A stretch of 64,000 nt of DNA, from the NCBI GenBank assembly GCA_050008465.1, contig JBEKMO010000002.1:1-64000 (forward strand), given 5' to 3'. The stretch comes from Fen-330 sp050008465. GTDB lineage: Bacteria > Acidobacteriota > Terriglobia > Bryobacterales > Bryobacteraceae. Shown here piece after piece: positions 43,715-52,670 of this stretch (within the stretch, counting starts at the first letter, position 1; each line of letters opens with the position of its first letter). The notes beneath the pieces are model-generated. The model was not told the origin of the DNA, did no database searches, and saw nothing but the letters and a program-made list of their open reading frames with translations. Position numbers and translations under genes: made by a program.

Positions 43715-45121
43715 TCAGACTCCAGCCGGCCGCGACAGCAGCCGCCAAACGAAATAGACCGGTACCCCCAGCAGCACGATGATCAGCCCTGGCCAGGTGT
43801 ACTTTGGTTTGTACAATAGCAGCAGAATCTCGATCAACCCGGCCATCGCGATGTAGGCGGCCGGAAGCACGGGGTAGCCCCAGGCGCGATACGGCCGTTC
43901 CATCTCGGGCCGCGTCCGGCGCAGTACGAACACCCCGGCGATGGTCAGGATGTAAAAAAGCAGAACCGCGAATATAACATAGTCCAGCAGATCGCTGTAC
44001 GTTCCGCTGAGGGTGAGCAGGCAGGCCCAGGCGCACTGCACCCCCAGCGATACCACGGGCGTGTGGCGCTGGGGATGGAGTTGGGCCACGGGGCGGAAGA
44101 ACAGCCCATCCAGAGCCATGGCGTAGTAGACGCGCGCGCCAGCCAGAATCATCCCGTTCAGGCAGCCGAAGGTGGAAATCATGATGGCCGCCGCCATGAC
44201 CTTGACCGCCACCGGCCCCAAGATCACCGCGGCCGCCGCCGTGGCCACGCGGTCCTGCGGCGCTTTCTGAATAGCTTCCAGCGGCAGCACGTTCAGGTAC
44301 ACGAAATTGCACGCGATGTAAATGATTGAAACAATCCCCACCCCAAGGGCCAGAGCCAGGGGCACGTTGCGGCGGGGGTTTCGGGTCTCCCCGGCGGTGA
44401 AGGTGACGTTGTTCCAGGCGTCGGAGGCAAACAGCGCCCCCACCATGGCCACGCCAACGATCCGGATGGTAGTGAAGGTCCAGTCGGCGTTCTGCCAGAA
44501 GTTGCCGAAATTGCGCGCCACCGCCTGCGGGTTGCGGCCCAGCAGCAGCCCGCAGCCAACCAGCCCGAGCAATGCAGCCACTTTCGCGAAGGTGAAGGTG
44601 TTTTGCACCAGCGCGCCCGTGCGCACACCGCGCGTGTTCACCGAGGTCAGCAGCACCAACACCGCCATCGCTACCAGTTGCTGCGTGTTGAATCCGAGGC
44701 CCCGGATACTCAGCAGCCAGTGCTCGGCCGAGATCGAGGGAAAGAAGACTCCGGCGAACTTGGCGAAGGCCATCGCCACGGCCGCGATCGTCCCCGTCTG
44801 GATCACCAGGAACAGGGTCCAGCCGTAGAGGAAGCCGCTGAGCGGGCCGAACGCCTCGCGCAGGTAGACGTACTGACCGCCGGCCTGCGGCATCGCCGAA
44901 GCCAGCTCGCCGTAGCTCAACGCGGCGATCAGCGTCAGCACGGCCGTCACCACCCAGGTCATGATCAGCAGGCCCGGAGACGCCACCTCGTTGGCGATCT
45001 GCTTCGAGACGATGAAGATGCCCGATCCGATCATCGAGCCGACGACCAGCGTGGTAGCGTCGAGCAGGCCGAGTCCCTTCACCAGGCCGGTAGCCGTTAC
45101 GTCTTCACGAGTCGTTGCCAT
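43715..45121 (-). CDS. APC-family amino acid permease (SteT/LAT-like)
   Basis: The 468-residue protein has about 12 helices with LLDATTLVVGSMIGSGIFIV in helix 1 and LAALSYGELASAMPQAGGQYVYLREAFGPLSGFLYGW-type sequence in helices 2-3. ASDAWNNVTFTAGETRNPRRNVP and FGCLNGMILAGARVYYAMA are also present. This fits the amino acid exchanger branch of the APC family. The start overlaps the 3' end of thiE by 25 bp, and its stop abuts the next permease gene, so thiE and both permeases probably share a transcript. Confidence 0.92.
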   Translation of the reverse strand: MATTREDVTATGLVKGLGLLDATTLVVGSMIGSGIFIVSKQIANEVASPGLLIMTWVVTAVLTLIAALSYGELASAMPQAGGQYVYLREAFGPLSGFLYGWTLFLVIQTGTIAAVAMAFAKFAGVFFPSISAEHWLLSIRGLGFNTQQLVAMAVLVLLTSVNTRGVRTGALVQNTFTFAKVAALLGLVGCGLLLGRNPQAVARNFGNFWQNADWTFTTIRIVGVAMVGALFASDAWNNVTFTAGETRNPRRNVPLALALGVGIVSIIYIACNFVYLNVLPLEAIQKAPQDRVATAAAAVILGPVAVKVMAAAIMISTFGCLNGMILAGARVYYAMALDGLFFRPVAQLHPQRHTPVVSLGVQCAWACLLTLSGTYSDLLDYVIFAVLLFYILTIAGVFVLRRTRPEMERPYRAWGYPVLPAAYIAMAGLIEILLLLYKPKYTWPGLIIVLLGVPVYFVWRLLSRPAGV

Positions 45122-45732
45122 TCTTCCATCCGCGCGCGCACGGTCGAGAACGTGCAGGTTTCCGGCAGGATATCATGAATCAGCGCCACCGAGTCGGCCC
45201 CGGCGGCGAATACCTCGAGCGCATTGGCCCGCGTGATCCCCCCAATGGCAACCAGGGGGAGGCTCGCCTCCTTCTTGGCCTCTTGGAGAGCCCGCACACC
45301 GACAACCGGATGCGGGTTCTGCTTCGAGCGGGTGGCAAATACGGGGCCGAACGCCAGGTAATCGACCGGCTCGGCGACGGCGCCGGCGAGCTGCTTGGGA
45401 TTGTGGGTCGAGAATCCCAGGATGCGGTGCGGGCCCAGCAGGCGGCGGGCATCGCGCGGGGGCAGGTCGTCCTGGCCGACGTGCAGCCCGGCGTCGAGCA
45501 GCAGGGCGATGTCCGCGCGGTCGTCGATGAGGAATAGCGCGCCGGCGCGACCGGCGAGGGCGGCCACCCGTTCGGCCTGCTCGAACAGGGCGCGGGAGTA
45601 GTGCCCCTTGTGCCGGAACTGCAAGATGCGGGCGCCCCCCTCCAGCATTGCCTCCGCCGCCGTCTCGACCGCGCACCCGCGCCGGGCCAGCGTTTCGGTA
45701 TCCAGGATCGGGTAAACGCGCGGGAGTTCGAT
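45097..45732 (-). CDS. thiE: Thiamine-phosphate synthase
   Basis: The protein is ThiE: PRVYPILDTETL, ARILQFRHKGHYSR (diphosphate-binding), LFLIDDRADIALLLDAGLHVGQDDLPPRDAR, SVRTHN-equivalent GFSTHNPKQL, DYLAFGPVFATRSKQN and IGGITRANALEVFAAGADSVALI. It joins the thiazole and pyrimidine phosphates to make thiamine phosphate. The start is uncertain: no in-frame ATG, GTG or TTG occurs just before the homologous region. The drawn start is an ATC (45730-45732) at the usual position; a CTG lies seven codons upstream. The C-terminus overlaps the permease gene by 25 bp. No TPP riboswitch is seen. Confidence 0.85.
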   Translation of the reverse strand: MELPRVYPILDTETLARRGCAVETAAEAMLEGGARILQFRHKGHYSRALFEQAERVAALAGRAGALFLIDDRADIALLLDAGLHVGQDDLPPRDARRLLGPHRILGFSTHNPKQLAGAVAEPVDYLAFGPVFATRSKQNPHPVVGVRALQEAKKEASLPLVAIGGITRANALEVFAAGADSVALIHDILPETCTFSTVRARMEEWQRLVKT

Positions 45733-45799
45733 GGCTCTATGATAGCAGGCGGGCAGGCCTGCGTTGGCTCGGGAATGACGGCCATCTGCACGGCCCGTG

Positions 45800-45990
45800 G
45801 AGTGTCCGTTTGTGGGAATGGCTTCGTTCGGCGATTTACGTATTTCGGGGCGGAAGTGGGAGTAAGTGGCTCGGAATGAAAGAGATACGGAGGCTACCAA
45901 GGTGGCCTCGGGGGGCCTCCAACCGGGGAGAAATGGCTTTGTTTTGCGTTTTTTTGATATTCGAGGGCGGTGGAGCGGTGATAGGCTCGG
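45800..45990. repeat. Degenerate duplicated repeat, gene-poor region
   Basis: Two related segments, near 45810-45875 and 45920-45990, share AATGGCTT[C/T]GTT...CG[A/T]TTT...AT[T]TTCG.GGGCGG and translate in one frame to NGFV-x-RF-like peptides. The surrounding 45733-46428 stretch has no supportable gene. It is the least gene-like part of the window and borders a transposase gene. Confidence 0.45.
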
Positions 45991-46428
45991 GGAGCCACCG
46001 GGCGGGAGAAATTGGGTTCGAATGGTCACGTTCGATGTTGGCCGGGACGTTCTTGGGAACCCCACCGCTCGATACGTTACGTCGAGTTGACGGCGGGAGG
46101 GCATAGGACGCCTTACGGTTCCAGCATAAGCGTCCAGAAACCAAGGGCAGGGGGCACGTGAGGGCCAAGTCGCTCAGGGGAAGGGAGAAAAGAAATGGAG
46201 GGAAGCGGGGACCCACTTGCAAAACTCGGCGCGAAGGGGCTTGACAAAAAGCTTCGGTGTTGATCTCACCGGTTCGAGGCGTTGCGTCGGATCGGCGAGC
46301 CTTTTTTGATCTCTCGCCGCCCGGCGCCGCCGTCGTGGCCTGTTTCTGCGCCCTGAGCAGGCATGCCTGCGGCCGGGCCGCCCGGAAGGCCGCGTCTTGT
46401 TTTTCCGCCGTTATTAGGATATTAAGGC

Positions 46429-47669
46429 CTGTTTAGCTTTAGAAGACCATCCGCAACCACTGGTCTACCGTCAGCGCCAGCACTCCAAACATCAGGTGCG
46501 CCATCACCTTGGCGGCGCCGCGCACCCGCAGGTGGCTGGCGCCGAACTCGTCCTTGAGCCGCCCGTTCACCCGCTCGCTCATGGTCCGCTCTTTGAAGCG
46601 GTCCGACTGGGCCCAGGTCAGTTCCGGAGTCGGCTGGGCGGGAAACACCTTGGTCAGCGGAGAAGGGTGCTTGGTGCCCCGGCGCGGGTGCGGCGCGATG
46701 ATGGGCACGTGCTGGAGTTGACGGCTGTGCTGGTGAATGAGGTCGGCGTCATAGGCGGAGTCCATGAGTTCGTAGAGATAGTCCACGCGCTGGGAGGTCA
46801 TGGTCATCAGCGGAATGGCGACCTGCGAGTCATGCAGGCTGGCGCTGGTCAGCACCGCGCTGATCGGCAACTGCCCGTCGGCAACATCCAGATGAAGCTT
46901 GTAGCCGCGCCAGTACTGTTCGTGCCCCTGGCTGTTCTTCTTCGCGCCGATGTCGCATTGCTGGGGCAGATGGGCGAGCATGGCGGGGAGCTTCTGGTGC
47001 CGCTGCCGCTCCAGACGGGTGCCGCGCTCACTGGCCTTGGCTTTGGCGAAGGCGCCCTTGGGGCGTTTGGGCTTACCCTTTTTGGCGGCCCGTCTGGCCT
47101 GGCGCGCCGTTTCCGGGAAACGCTCCCGGGCTGGGATGGCGGTGGAATCCCGCGTGATATGGCCGATCAGACGCGACCGTTGGGTGTCCTCGATGAGGGC
47201 CGCATGCAGGTGTTCCGGCAACTGGCCGGCGGCGAATTCGGCGAAGGCCCGGGAGAACTTGGATTCGTGCGGCACGGCGGCTGGGCTGCGCCAGCCGCAG
47301 AACTGGCGTAGAGCATGGTCGACCCGCAGACGGTCGATGAGGTTGCGCGTGGTCGGCAGATTGAGAATGGCCTTGGCCAGAAAGGCGGTGGCCAGAGCGG
47401 CTCGATCGCGGGCCGGGCGGCCGGTGCGCGCGCGGCTTGCACCCAGGAAACGGTGCAGCGGGACCAGCGAGACTACGGAAGCCAGCAGTTGCAGAGGTGG
47501 GGTCAACGGGCCGACGGCGGCTTCCAGGCACGGAAACAACTCCAGTTGAAGGACGTGGGCAAATTGCAGTAGGGCTTGGCGTGGGGTAAGCTGCATAAGG
47601 GGTTGGCTCGGTACCGAGTTTTGTTTGGCGACAATATCGTACCGTAGCCCAACCCCCTCCTCCAAACAG
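46429..47669 (-). mobile_element. IS5-superfamily insertion sequence (ends tentative)
   Basis: A complete-looking DDE transposase gene fills nearly all of a roughly 1.24-kb segment. Short matching outer sequences, CTGTTTAG at 46429-46436 and its inverted partner CCAAACAG at 47662-47669, are the best end candidates, but they match only partly and no target duplication was recognised. The 47670-47898 stretch beyond it holds no gene. Confidence 0.6.
46439..47596 (-). CDS. IS5/IS1182-type DDE transposase
   Basis: From the ATG at 47596 the protein has 385 residues; a TTG start at 47665 would add 23. The N-terminal DUF772-like region (DRAALATAFLAKAILNLPTTRNLIDRL, LRQFCGW) is followed by the DDE catalytic core: first Asp in THE-like ITRDSTAIPARE, second Asp in YLYELMDSAYDADLI, and Glu in TMSERVNGRLKDEFGASHLRVRG. 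A Lys/Arg-rich insertion (ARRAAKKGKPKRPKG) separates the first block from GYKLHLDVADGQLP. The frame looks intact, so the element may be active. Confidence 0.88.
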   Translation of the reverse strand: MQLTPRQALLQFAHVLQLELFPCLEAAVGPLTPPLQLLASVVSLVPLHRFLGASRARTGRPARDRAALATAFLAKAILNLPTTRNLIDRLRVDHALRQFCGWRSPAAVPHESKFSRAFAEFAAGQLPEHLHAALIEDTQRSRLIGHITRDSTAIPARERFPETARQARRAAKKGKPKRPKGAFAKAKASERGTRLERQRHQKLPAMLAHLPQQCDIGAKKNSQGHEQYWRGYKLHLDVADGQLPISAVLTSASLHDSQVAIPLMTMTSQRVDYLYELMDSAYDADLIHQHSRQLQHVPIIAPHPRRGTKHPSPLTKVFPAQPTPELTWAQSDRFKERTMSERVNGRLKDEFGASHLRVRGAAKVMAHLMFGVLALTVDQWLRMVF

Positions 47670-47898
47670 TTTCACTGGCTTTGTTCCGGCAACGAGTTTT
47701 GCAAGAGGCTCCGGGAAGGAAGCGCGGCCCGCGTGGTGAGCAGAGCGCCCGAAGCAGCTTATCCTCGCCACCGATGCGGATACGAAAACGGTTGTCAGGC
47801 GTGAACGCGAGCTTGAAGTTGCTCTGTCGGACGCAGCAGAGGGTAGGCGGTCGCTCTGCTTATCCCCAAGAGGAACATCGAGACCTGGATCTCATGCC

Positions 47899-48570
47899 TC
47901 AGTCTGAGGCGATGCCGAATAACTTGATCCATTCGAGTCTGCCGGCACGGGTGTAGCCCTCTGCCCCTGTAAAGTCGTGGCCCTCGGTCCCTTCGCTCTT
48001 ACTGACTCGCAGCGGGCCCCTGCCGCTGGCGATTTCGTGAGCGGCACAGAAGGGCCCGTCAGTCGGCACCTTTGCGCGAACAGACGTGCCAACTTTGGCC
48101 GAGGTAGCTCCAACCCGAACGCCGCTTCGCGACGAGAATGCCCTCGATGGAAGTGCGACGCTCTTGCACGTCACCCGTGGGTTCTCAACAAGGCGAACTG
48201 GGGCAAGGTAGATAGCGACAAGAGTGTCAGGTGCACCCACCACCCCCGTCGCGAATACCACCGCCATCCCTTGCTCGTTCTTGATGCAAATACCGTCCTC
48301 GGCCTCCTCCTCGTAAGCCAGCCTCACGGGCAGAGTGCCTGGGAAACGCTTCTGAACATCTCGAATGGTGGAGACACCAATTGTAAAGCCCAAAACCGTA
48401 AGATCTTCTGGTCCAAGGCTGCTTTCCAGTCCGCTGGCAAGACAGGAATACTGGGTCTCAAATATCGAAAAGCCCGCTCCTCGCTGGTCCGCCCGGCCCG
48501 ACGGTCCGCCCAGGATGTCCACGAACATCGCACACCAAGCTGCAGCCACAGTCCAGCCTTTCCTCTTCAT
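47899..48570 (-). CDS. Secreted hypothetical protein, possible immunity partner
   Basis: The ATG at 48570 overlaps the stop of the Tlde1-like gene as ATGA. The 223-residue product has a signal peptide (MKRKGWTVAAAWCAMFVDILGG). No family is recognised; visible features are VLGFTIGVSTIRDVQKRFPG, a pattern seen in small periplasmic proteins, GICIKNEQGMAVVFATG, and a Ser/Lys/Arg-rich second half. Its coupling to a gene resembling a peptidoglycan-targeting effector and its predicted periplasmic location make an immunity role possible. That is an inference from position only. Confidence 0.6.
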   Translation of the reverse strand: MKRKGWTVAAAWCAMFVDILGGPSGRADQRGAGFSIFETQYSCLASGLESSLGPEDLTVLGFTIGVSTIRDVQKRFPGTLPVRLAYEEEAEDGICIKNEQGMAVVFATGVVGAPDTLVAIYLAPVRLVENPRVTCKSVALPSRAFSSRSGVRVGATSAKVGTSVRAKVPTDGPFCAAHEIASGRGPLRVSKSEGTEGHDFTGAEGYTRAGRLEWIKLFGIASD

Positions 48571-48893
48571 AACCGACACATCCCATCCGGACCGCAGGCC
48601 ACAATCTGAGGAGGCCCGCCGTTCGGCGAGACCATCAGCGTTCCCCCATCCGAATCATTGACCGTTTGCCTCGCCGGCCGCGGCACGACTACGGAACCTT
48701 GAGGGCAGACCGGGCCTGGTCGCCTGCAACCGTGGAGGTAATAGCCGCCAGGTCGGCCGTTGTCCGGCGTTCCGGGTATCGGGCGCAACGGTAATGACAG
48801 CGCCTCCATCCGGCCGTTGTCTCTGCCGATGCTGTAAACACCCCACGGAAGGGGTCCCGCGTCCTCCATATACTGGCAATCTGAGTTGTTCAC
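48567..48893 (-). CDS. Truncated Tlde1-like (DUF2778) domain protein
   Basis: The GTG at 48893 opens a 108-residue frame. NNSDCQYMEDAGPLPWGVYSIG, LSLPLRPIPGTPDNGRPGGYYLHG and CPQGSVVVPRPARQTV line up with the Tlde1/DUF2778 domain, an L,D-transpeptidase-like fold used by some type VI effectors. His54 matches the catalytic His, but the position of the catalytic Cys (usually S-x-GC) is Ser67. The usual first 40 or so residues of the domain are missing: the frame begins just after the hicB-like stop. It is probably an inactive or remnant effector gene. Confidence 0.5.
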   Translation of the reverse strand: MNNSDCQYMEDAGPLPWGVYSIGRDNGRMEALSLPLRPIPGTPDNGRPGGYYLHGCRRPGPVCPQGSVVVPRPARQTVNDSDGGTLMVSPNGGPPQIVACGPDGMCRL

Positions 48894-48917
48894 GCACTGA
48901 GGGCTCTGGCCCTCGCT

Positions 48918-49133
48918 TCACTGGACGGCGACCGTCTCCCGCGTCGCCTCGGAGGGAAGCCCGCGCATGGATTCCTCGCGGCGATGCTCCAATATCAGAG
49001 CGATCGCCTCCGTAAGGTTCCGCAGGCACTCTTCGCGGGTCCGGCCTTGGCCATTGGCCCCGGGCACCTCGGCGCAGTACGCAACGTACCAGTCGCCGTC
49101 GCGCTCGACGATGGCGGTGAACTCGTTTCGCAT
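48918..49133 (-). CDS. hicB: HicB-like antitoxin family protein (orphan)
   Basis: The 71-residue protein has the partial RNase H-like HicB fold: MRNEFTAIVERDGDWYVAYCAEVPGANGQGRTREECLRNLTEAIALILEH in sequence order matches the family almost fully, given here as landmarks FTAIVERDGDWYVAYC and GANGQGRTREE. No hicA gene lies on either side, and no DNA-binding domain follows, so it is an orphan HicB-like protein. It ends 24 bp upstream of the truncated Tlde1-like frame. Confidence 0.82.
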   Translation of the reverse strand: MRNEFTAIVERDGDWYVAYCAEVPGANGQGRTREECLRNLTEAIALILEHRREESMRGLPSEATRETVAVQ

Positions 49134-49185
49134 TCCATATCATGGTAGCAGGAGGAGCATTGAAGTTCCTCTTTGAGACCGGCAG

Positions 49186-49222
49186 TTCGGCCAGGAGGCC
49201 GAACGCGGGCGGGGACGCCCGC
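49186..49222. repeat. Two short perfect hairpins upstream of the subtilase gene
   Basis: TTCGGCC/GGCCGAA (49186-49192 with 49197-49203) and GCGGGCG/CGCCCGC (49205-49211 with 49216-49222) follow each other between the hicB-like gene and the subtilase gene. They look like a small REP-type element; no promoter was recognised in the remaining gap. Confidence 0.55.
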
Positions 49223-49372
49223 CCTACTCACGGGGAATCGAGGTAACCTTGCGGCCCGGCCGCGCATCGATACTATGGAGACACTCCGCGCTTCCGCGCG
49301 GGAACCAGAGGAGTTGGCTCGGGGCTGGAATGCCCGTCAAACCCAACTGCTTCAAGATGAGAGGGTAGGGGA

Positions 49373-52300
49373 ATGCTGAAGCGATACCTTGGTGTTTTGT
49401 TGTTGTCGGCCGTAGCCGGCAGTGCGCTCGCCGCAGCCAGCCTGGACACGGGCCGCTATGCGGTAATCCTGACCGATTCTTCCGTGGCTCAGCATGTTGC
49501 GTCGCTCAAAGGAGCGCGCGGCGTGGCCACGGCGGAGTACCGCCGGCAGGTGGTTGCCAGCCAGGCGGCGTTGCGGCAGGAACTCGAGAAACGCAACCTG
49601 CGGGTGACCGGGTCGGTCCAGACTCTGCTGAACGCGGTTTTCGTGGCGGCATCGAGGGAACAGGCGGCGCAGTTGCGCGCCCTGCCGGGCGTCCAGGCGG
49701 TGGTGCCGCTGCACCGGTATCGCATGCGACTGGACAAGGCGGTCCAGTTGACGAACGTGCCCGCGGCGTGGGCCCAGCTCGGCGGCACCGCGAATGCCGG
49801 AGCCGGCATCAAGATTGCGATCCTGGACACCGGGATCGACCAGACGCATCCGGGCTTTCAGGACACTTCCCTCCAGGCGCCGGCCGGCTTCCCGAAATGC
49901 GACGTGCCGCAGAACTGCGCGTTCACCAGCAACAAGGTGATTGTGGCGCGAAGCTACGTGCCGATGCTGGCGGCCGGTACGCAACCCAATCCCGCGGCGG
50001 ATTCCCGGCCCGACGACCTCTCGATGCGCGACCACGTCGGCCACGGAACCGCACTGGCGATGATCGCCGCCGGGGTGACGAACTCCGGGCCGGGGGACAC
50101 CATCACGGGGGTCGCACCCAAAGCGTTCCTGGGCAGCTACAAGGTTTTCGGCTCGCCGGGCGTCAACGATTTCACTTTCGGCGATGTGATCATCCAGGCG
50201 CTCGAGGATGCGCTGAACGACGGCATGGACATCGCGGAGCTGTCGCTTGGGAGTCCGGCGTTCTATGGGCCGCTAGATGTGGGGGCGATTTGCGGCGAAA
50301 CCGGCTCGAATCCCTGCGATCCGGAGGCGATAGCGGTGGAGACTGCGATTCAGAACGGCATGATGGTGGTGGTGGCGGCGGGCAACGACGGCGAGTCGGG
50401 GCTGAATATTCCGACGCTTAACACCATCAGCACACCGGCCACGGCGCCCTCGGCGATTGCCGCCGGCGCCTCGACCAACTCGCACACCTTTGGCCCGAGC
50501 GTGGAGGTGCAGGGGCAGAACGTCCCGCAGAACCTGCAATCCATGGCGGCCCAGTTCGGGGACGGCCCCGAGCCGGCGGCCCCGCTGACGGCGCCGCTCC
50601 GCGACGTGACCGCGCTGGACGGCACCGGTTACGCCTGCTCCGCGCTGCCAGCCGGCTCGCTCAATGGCATGAGTGCGCTGATCGTGCGCTCCCCGCAGTT
50701 GTGCTCCTTCGTCAACAAGGTTCTCAACGCGCAGGCTGCCGGCGCGGTGGGCGTTGTCCTGATTCAGGCACCCGGCCTGGGGGCGGCTACCTTTCCCGGA
50801 GGGCTGTCGGGAACGCAGATCCCCACGGTGATGATCGGCGATTCGGATGGTCAGGCGCTCCAGAGCTACCTGGCGTCCCACCCCGGCCTGAACGGGACGA
50901 TCGACCCGACGCTCCGCCCGGTGAGCGTCTCGATCTACAACGAGGTGGCGTTTTTCTCCTCGCACGGACCCTCGATCGACCTGCGACTCAAACCTGAAAT
51001 GGTCGCCGTGGGCACCGACATGTACATGGCCGCGCAGCGTTTCGATGCGAATGGAGAGATGTACGACCCCTCCGGCTACACGGTGGCGAATGGGACCAGT
51101 TTTTCGACGCCGATGATCGCCGGAGCGCTGGCGCTGGTGAAACAGGCGCATCCGAACTTCACGACGTTGCAGTTGAGATCCGCGGTTGTGAACACCGCCA
51201 CGCAGGACGTCACTGAAAATGGCAGCACCGCCTCGGTGGTCTCGACAGGCAACGGCAAGCTGAGCGCCGGCGACGCCATCCAGGCGGTGGTTACCGTGAA
51301 CCCCGCAACCGTGTCCTTCGGAGCGCTGGTCAAGGGTACACCGCCAACTCCGCAGACGCTGACCATCCACTATTCCGGCACATCGGCAGCAACCCTGACG
51401 CTGGCGGCCGTGGCCGTGAATGGCACGCCCCCGTCGCTGAATAGGACCAGCCTGCCGGTGTTTCCCGGGCAGGCGGACGCCACGGTCACGCTCACGCTGC
51501 CGGCCACCGTCCCACCCACGGGCGGCTATGAGGGCGGGATTTTGATTCAGGGCGCTGGGGCGACGCTGCGGGTGCCCTATCTTTACGTGGTCGGGACTGG
51601 TGTTCCGAACGACCTCCTCGCGGTGGGGGACGCTTTCGACGGGACCGTCGGCCAGATGATTCCTACCGGCGGCTTCGCGCTCAAACTCGTCGACTCTTAC
51701 GGCGTCCCGGTGGCCGGGTGGCCGGTGTCGTTTAGCGTGGTTAGCGGCGGCGGCTCGATCCTCGACGCCGACACGCGGACCGACGCGGAAGGCGTCGCCG
51801 GAGCTGACGCGGCGCTGGGCCCCCACGTCGGGACCCAGGTATTCTCAGTCCGCCTTTCCAACTTTGGAAGTTTCTCTTTCAGCGGAACAGCGCGCATCCT
51901 GCCCACCATTGCCGCGGTGACCAACTCCGCGAGCCTGGTTTCGGGGCCGGTCTCGCCGGGGTCCTACATCACGCTGTGGGGCAACGGGCTGAGCGACTAC
52001 ATCGGCAGCAGCACCACGACCGCGCTGCCGCTCGGGATCATTATCCCGGACCCGAGTAGCAACTGCATCAACTACAACAGCTGCATCAACTACAACGTGA
52101 GCGTGAGCTTCGACGTGCCGTCGGCAAACCTGAGCCTGCCGGGCCGGATGCTCTACGTCAGCCCGGGGCAGGTGAACGTGCAGGTGCCCTGGGAACTGGC
52201 CGGGCAGAGTTCGGTAACGATCAAGGTCACGGTAGGGGATTCGCCGGGCCAGGTGTTCACGGCCTCGGTTTCGAACTTCGCGCCCGCTGTGTACCTGATC

Positions 52301-52669
52301 CCGGACCCCGTGACGAGCCAGCCGCTGGCCGCGGCTCTGGACCTCAACTACGTGCAGATCTCTTCGCAGAATCCGGCGCACGCAAACCAGATCATTCAGC
52401 TTTACCTGAATGGGCTGGGAGATGTGACCAACCGGCCCGCGATCGGCTTCGTGGCGCAGGCACAGCCGCTCTCCAACACGTTGGCAACGCCGACGGTGAC
52501 TATCGGCGGCAAAGCCGCCACGGTGCTGTTCAGCGGCTTGACGCCCACCGAATCGGGCCTCTACCAGATCAATCTCCGATTGGCTTCGGACACCCCGAAG
52601 GGCACCCAGCCGCTGGTGGTGTCTGTCGCCGGCATCTCTTCGCCGGCCGTGAACATCGTGGTGCAGTAG
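49373..52669 (+). CDS. Secreted subtilisin-like serine protease with TIGR03437-type C-terminus
   Basis: The 1098-residue protein has a signal peptide (1-21), an I9-like propeptide (about 28-120) and an S8 catalytic domain: Asp152 in AILDTGID, His224 in DHVGHGT and Ser576 in NGTSFSTP. A PA-type insertion (GALVKG-like ALIVRSPQLCSFVNKVLNAQ, about 420-500) interrupts the catalytic domain. The C-terminus holds a beta-sandwich, a Big-1-like domain (GVPVAGWPVSFSVVSGGG) and a TIGR03437-type domain (SLVSGPVSPGSYITLWGNGL, LYVSPGQVNVQVPWEL, LYLNGLGD) common in Solibacter-type proteins. A tiny duplication, CINYNSCINYN, lies in this last domain. Probably secreted or cell-surface. Confidence 0.93.
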   Translation: MLKRYLGVLLLSAVAGSALAAASLDTGRYAVILTDSSVAQHVASLKGARGVATAEYRRQVVASQAALRQELEKRNLRVTGSVQTLLNAVFVAASREQAAQLRALPGVQAVVPLHRYRMRLDKAVQLTNVPAAWAQLGGTANAGAGIKIAILDTGIDQTHPGFQDTSLQAPAGFPKCDVPQNCAFTSNKVIVARSYVPMLAAGTQPNPAADSRPDDLSMRDHVGHGTALAMIAAGVTNSGPGDTITGVAPKAFLGSYKVFGSPGVNDFTFGDVIIQALEDALNDGMDIAELSLGSPAFYGPLDVGAICGETGSNPCDPEAIAVETAIQNGMMVVVAAGNDGESGLNIPTLNTISTPATAPSAIAAGASTNSHTFGPSVEVQGQNVPQNLQSMAAQFGDGPEPAAPLTAPLRDVTALDGTGYACSALPAGSLNGMSALIVRSPQLCSFVNKVLNAQAAGAVGVVLIQAPGLGAATFPGGLSGTQIPTVMIGDSDGQALQSYLASHPGLNGTIDPTLRPVSVSIYNEVAFFSSHGPSIDLRLKPEMVAVGTDMYMAAQRFDANGEMYDPSGYTVANGTSFSTPMIAGALALVKQAHPNFTTLQLRSAVVNTATQDVTENGSTASVVSTGNGKLSAGDAIQAVVTVNPATVSFGALVKGTPPTPQTLTIHYSGTSAATLTLAAVAVNGTPPSLNRTSLPVFPGQADATVTLTLPATVPPTGGYEGGILIQGAGATLRVPYLYVVGTGVPNDLLAVGDAFDGTVGQMIPTGGFALKLVDSYGVPVAGWPVSFSVVSGGGSILDADTRTDAEGVAGADAALGPHVGTQVFSVRLSNFGSFSFSGTARILPTIAAVTNSASLVSGPVSPGSYITLWGNGLSDYIGSSTTTALPLGIIIPDPSSNCINYNSCINYNVSVSFDVPSANLSLPGRMLYVSPGQVNVQVPWELAGQSSVTIKVTVGDSPGQVFTASVSNFAPAVYLIPDPVTSQPLAAALDLNYVQISSQNPAHANQIIQLYLNGLGDVTNRPAIGFVAQAQPLSNTLATPTVTIGGKAATVLFSGLTPTESGLYQINLRLASDTPKGTQPLVVSVAGISSPAVNIVVQ

Positions 52670-52670
52670 T

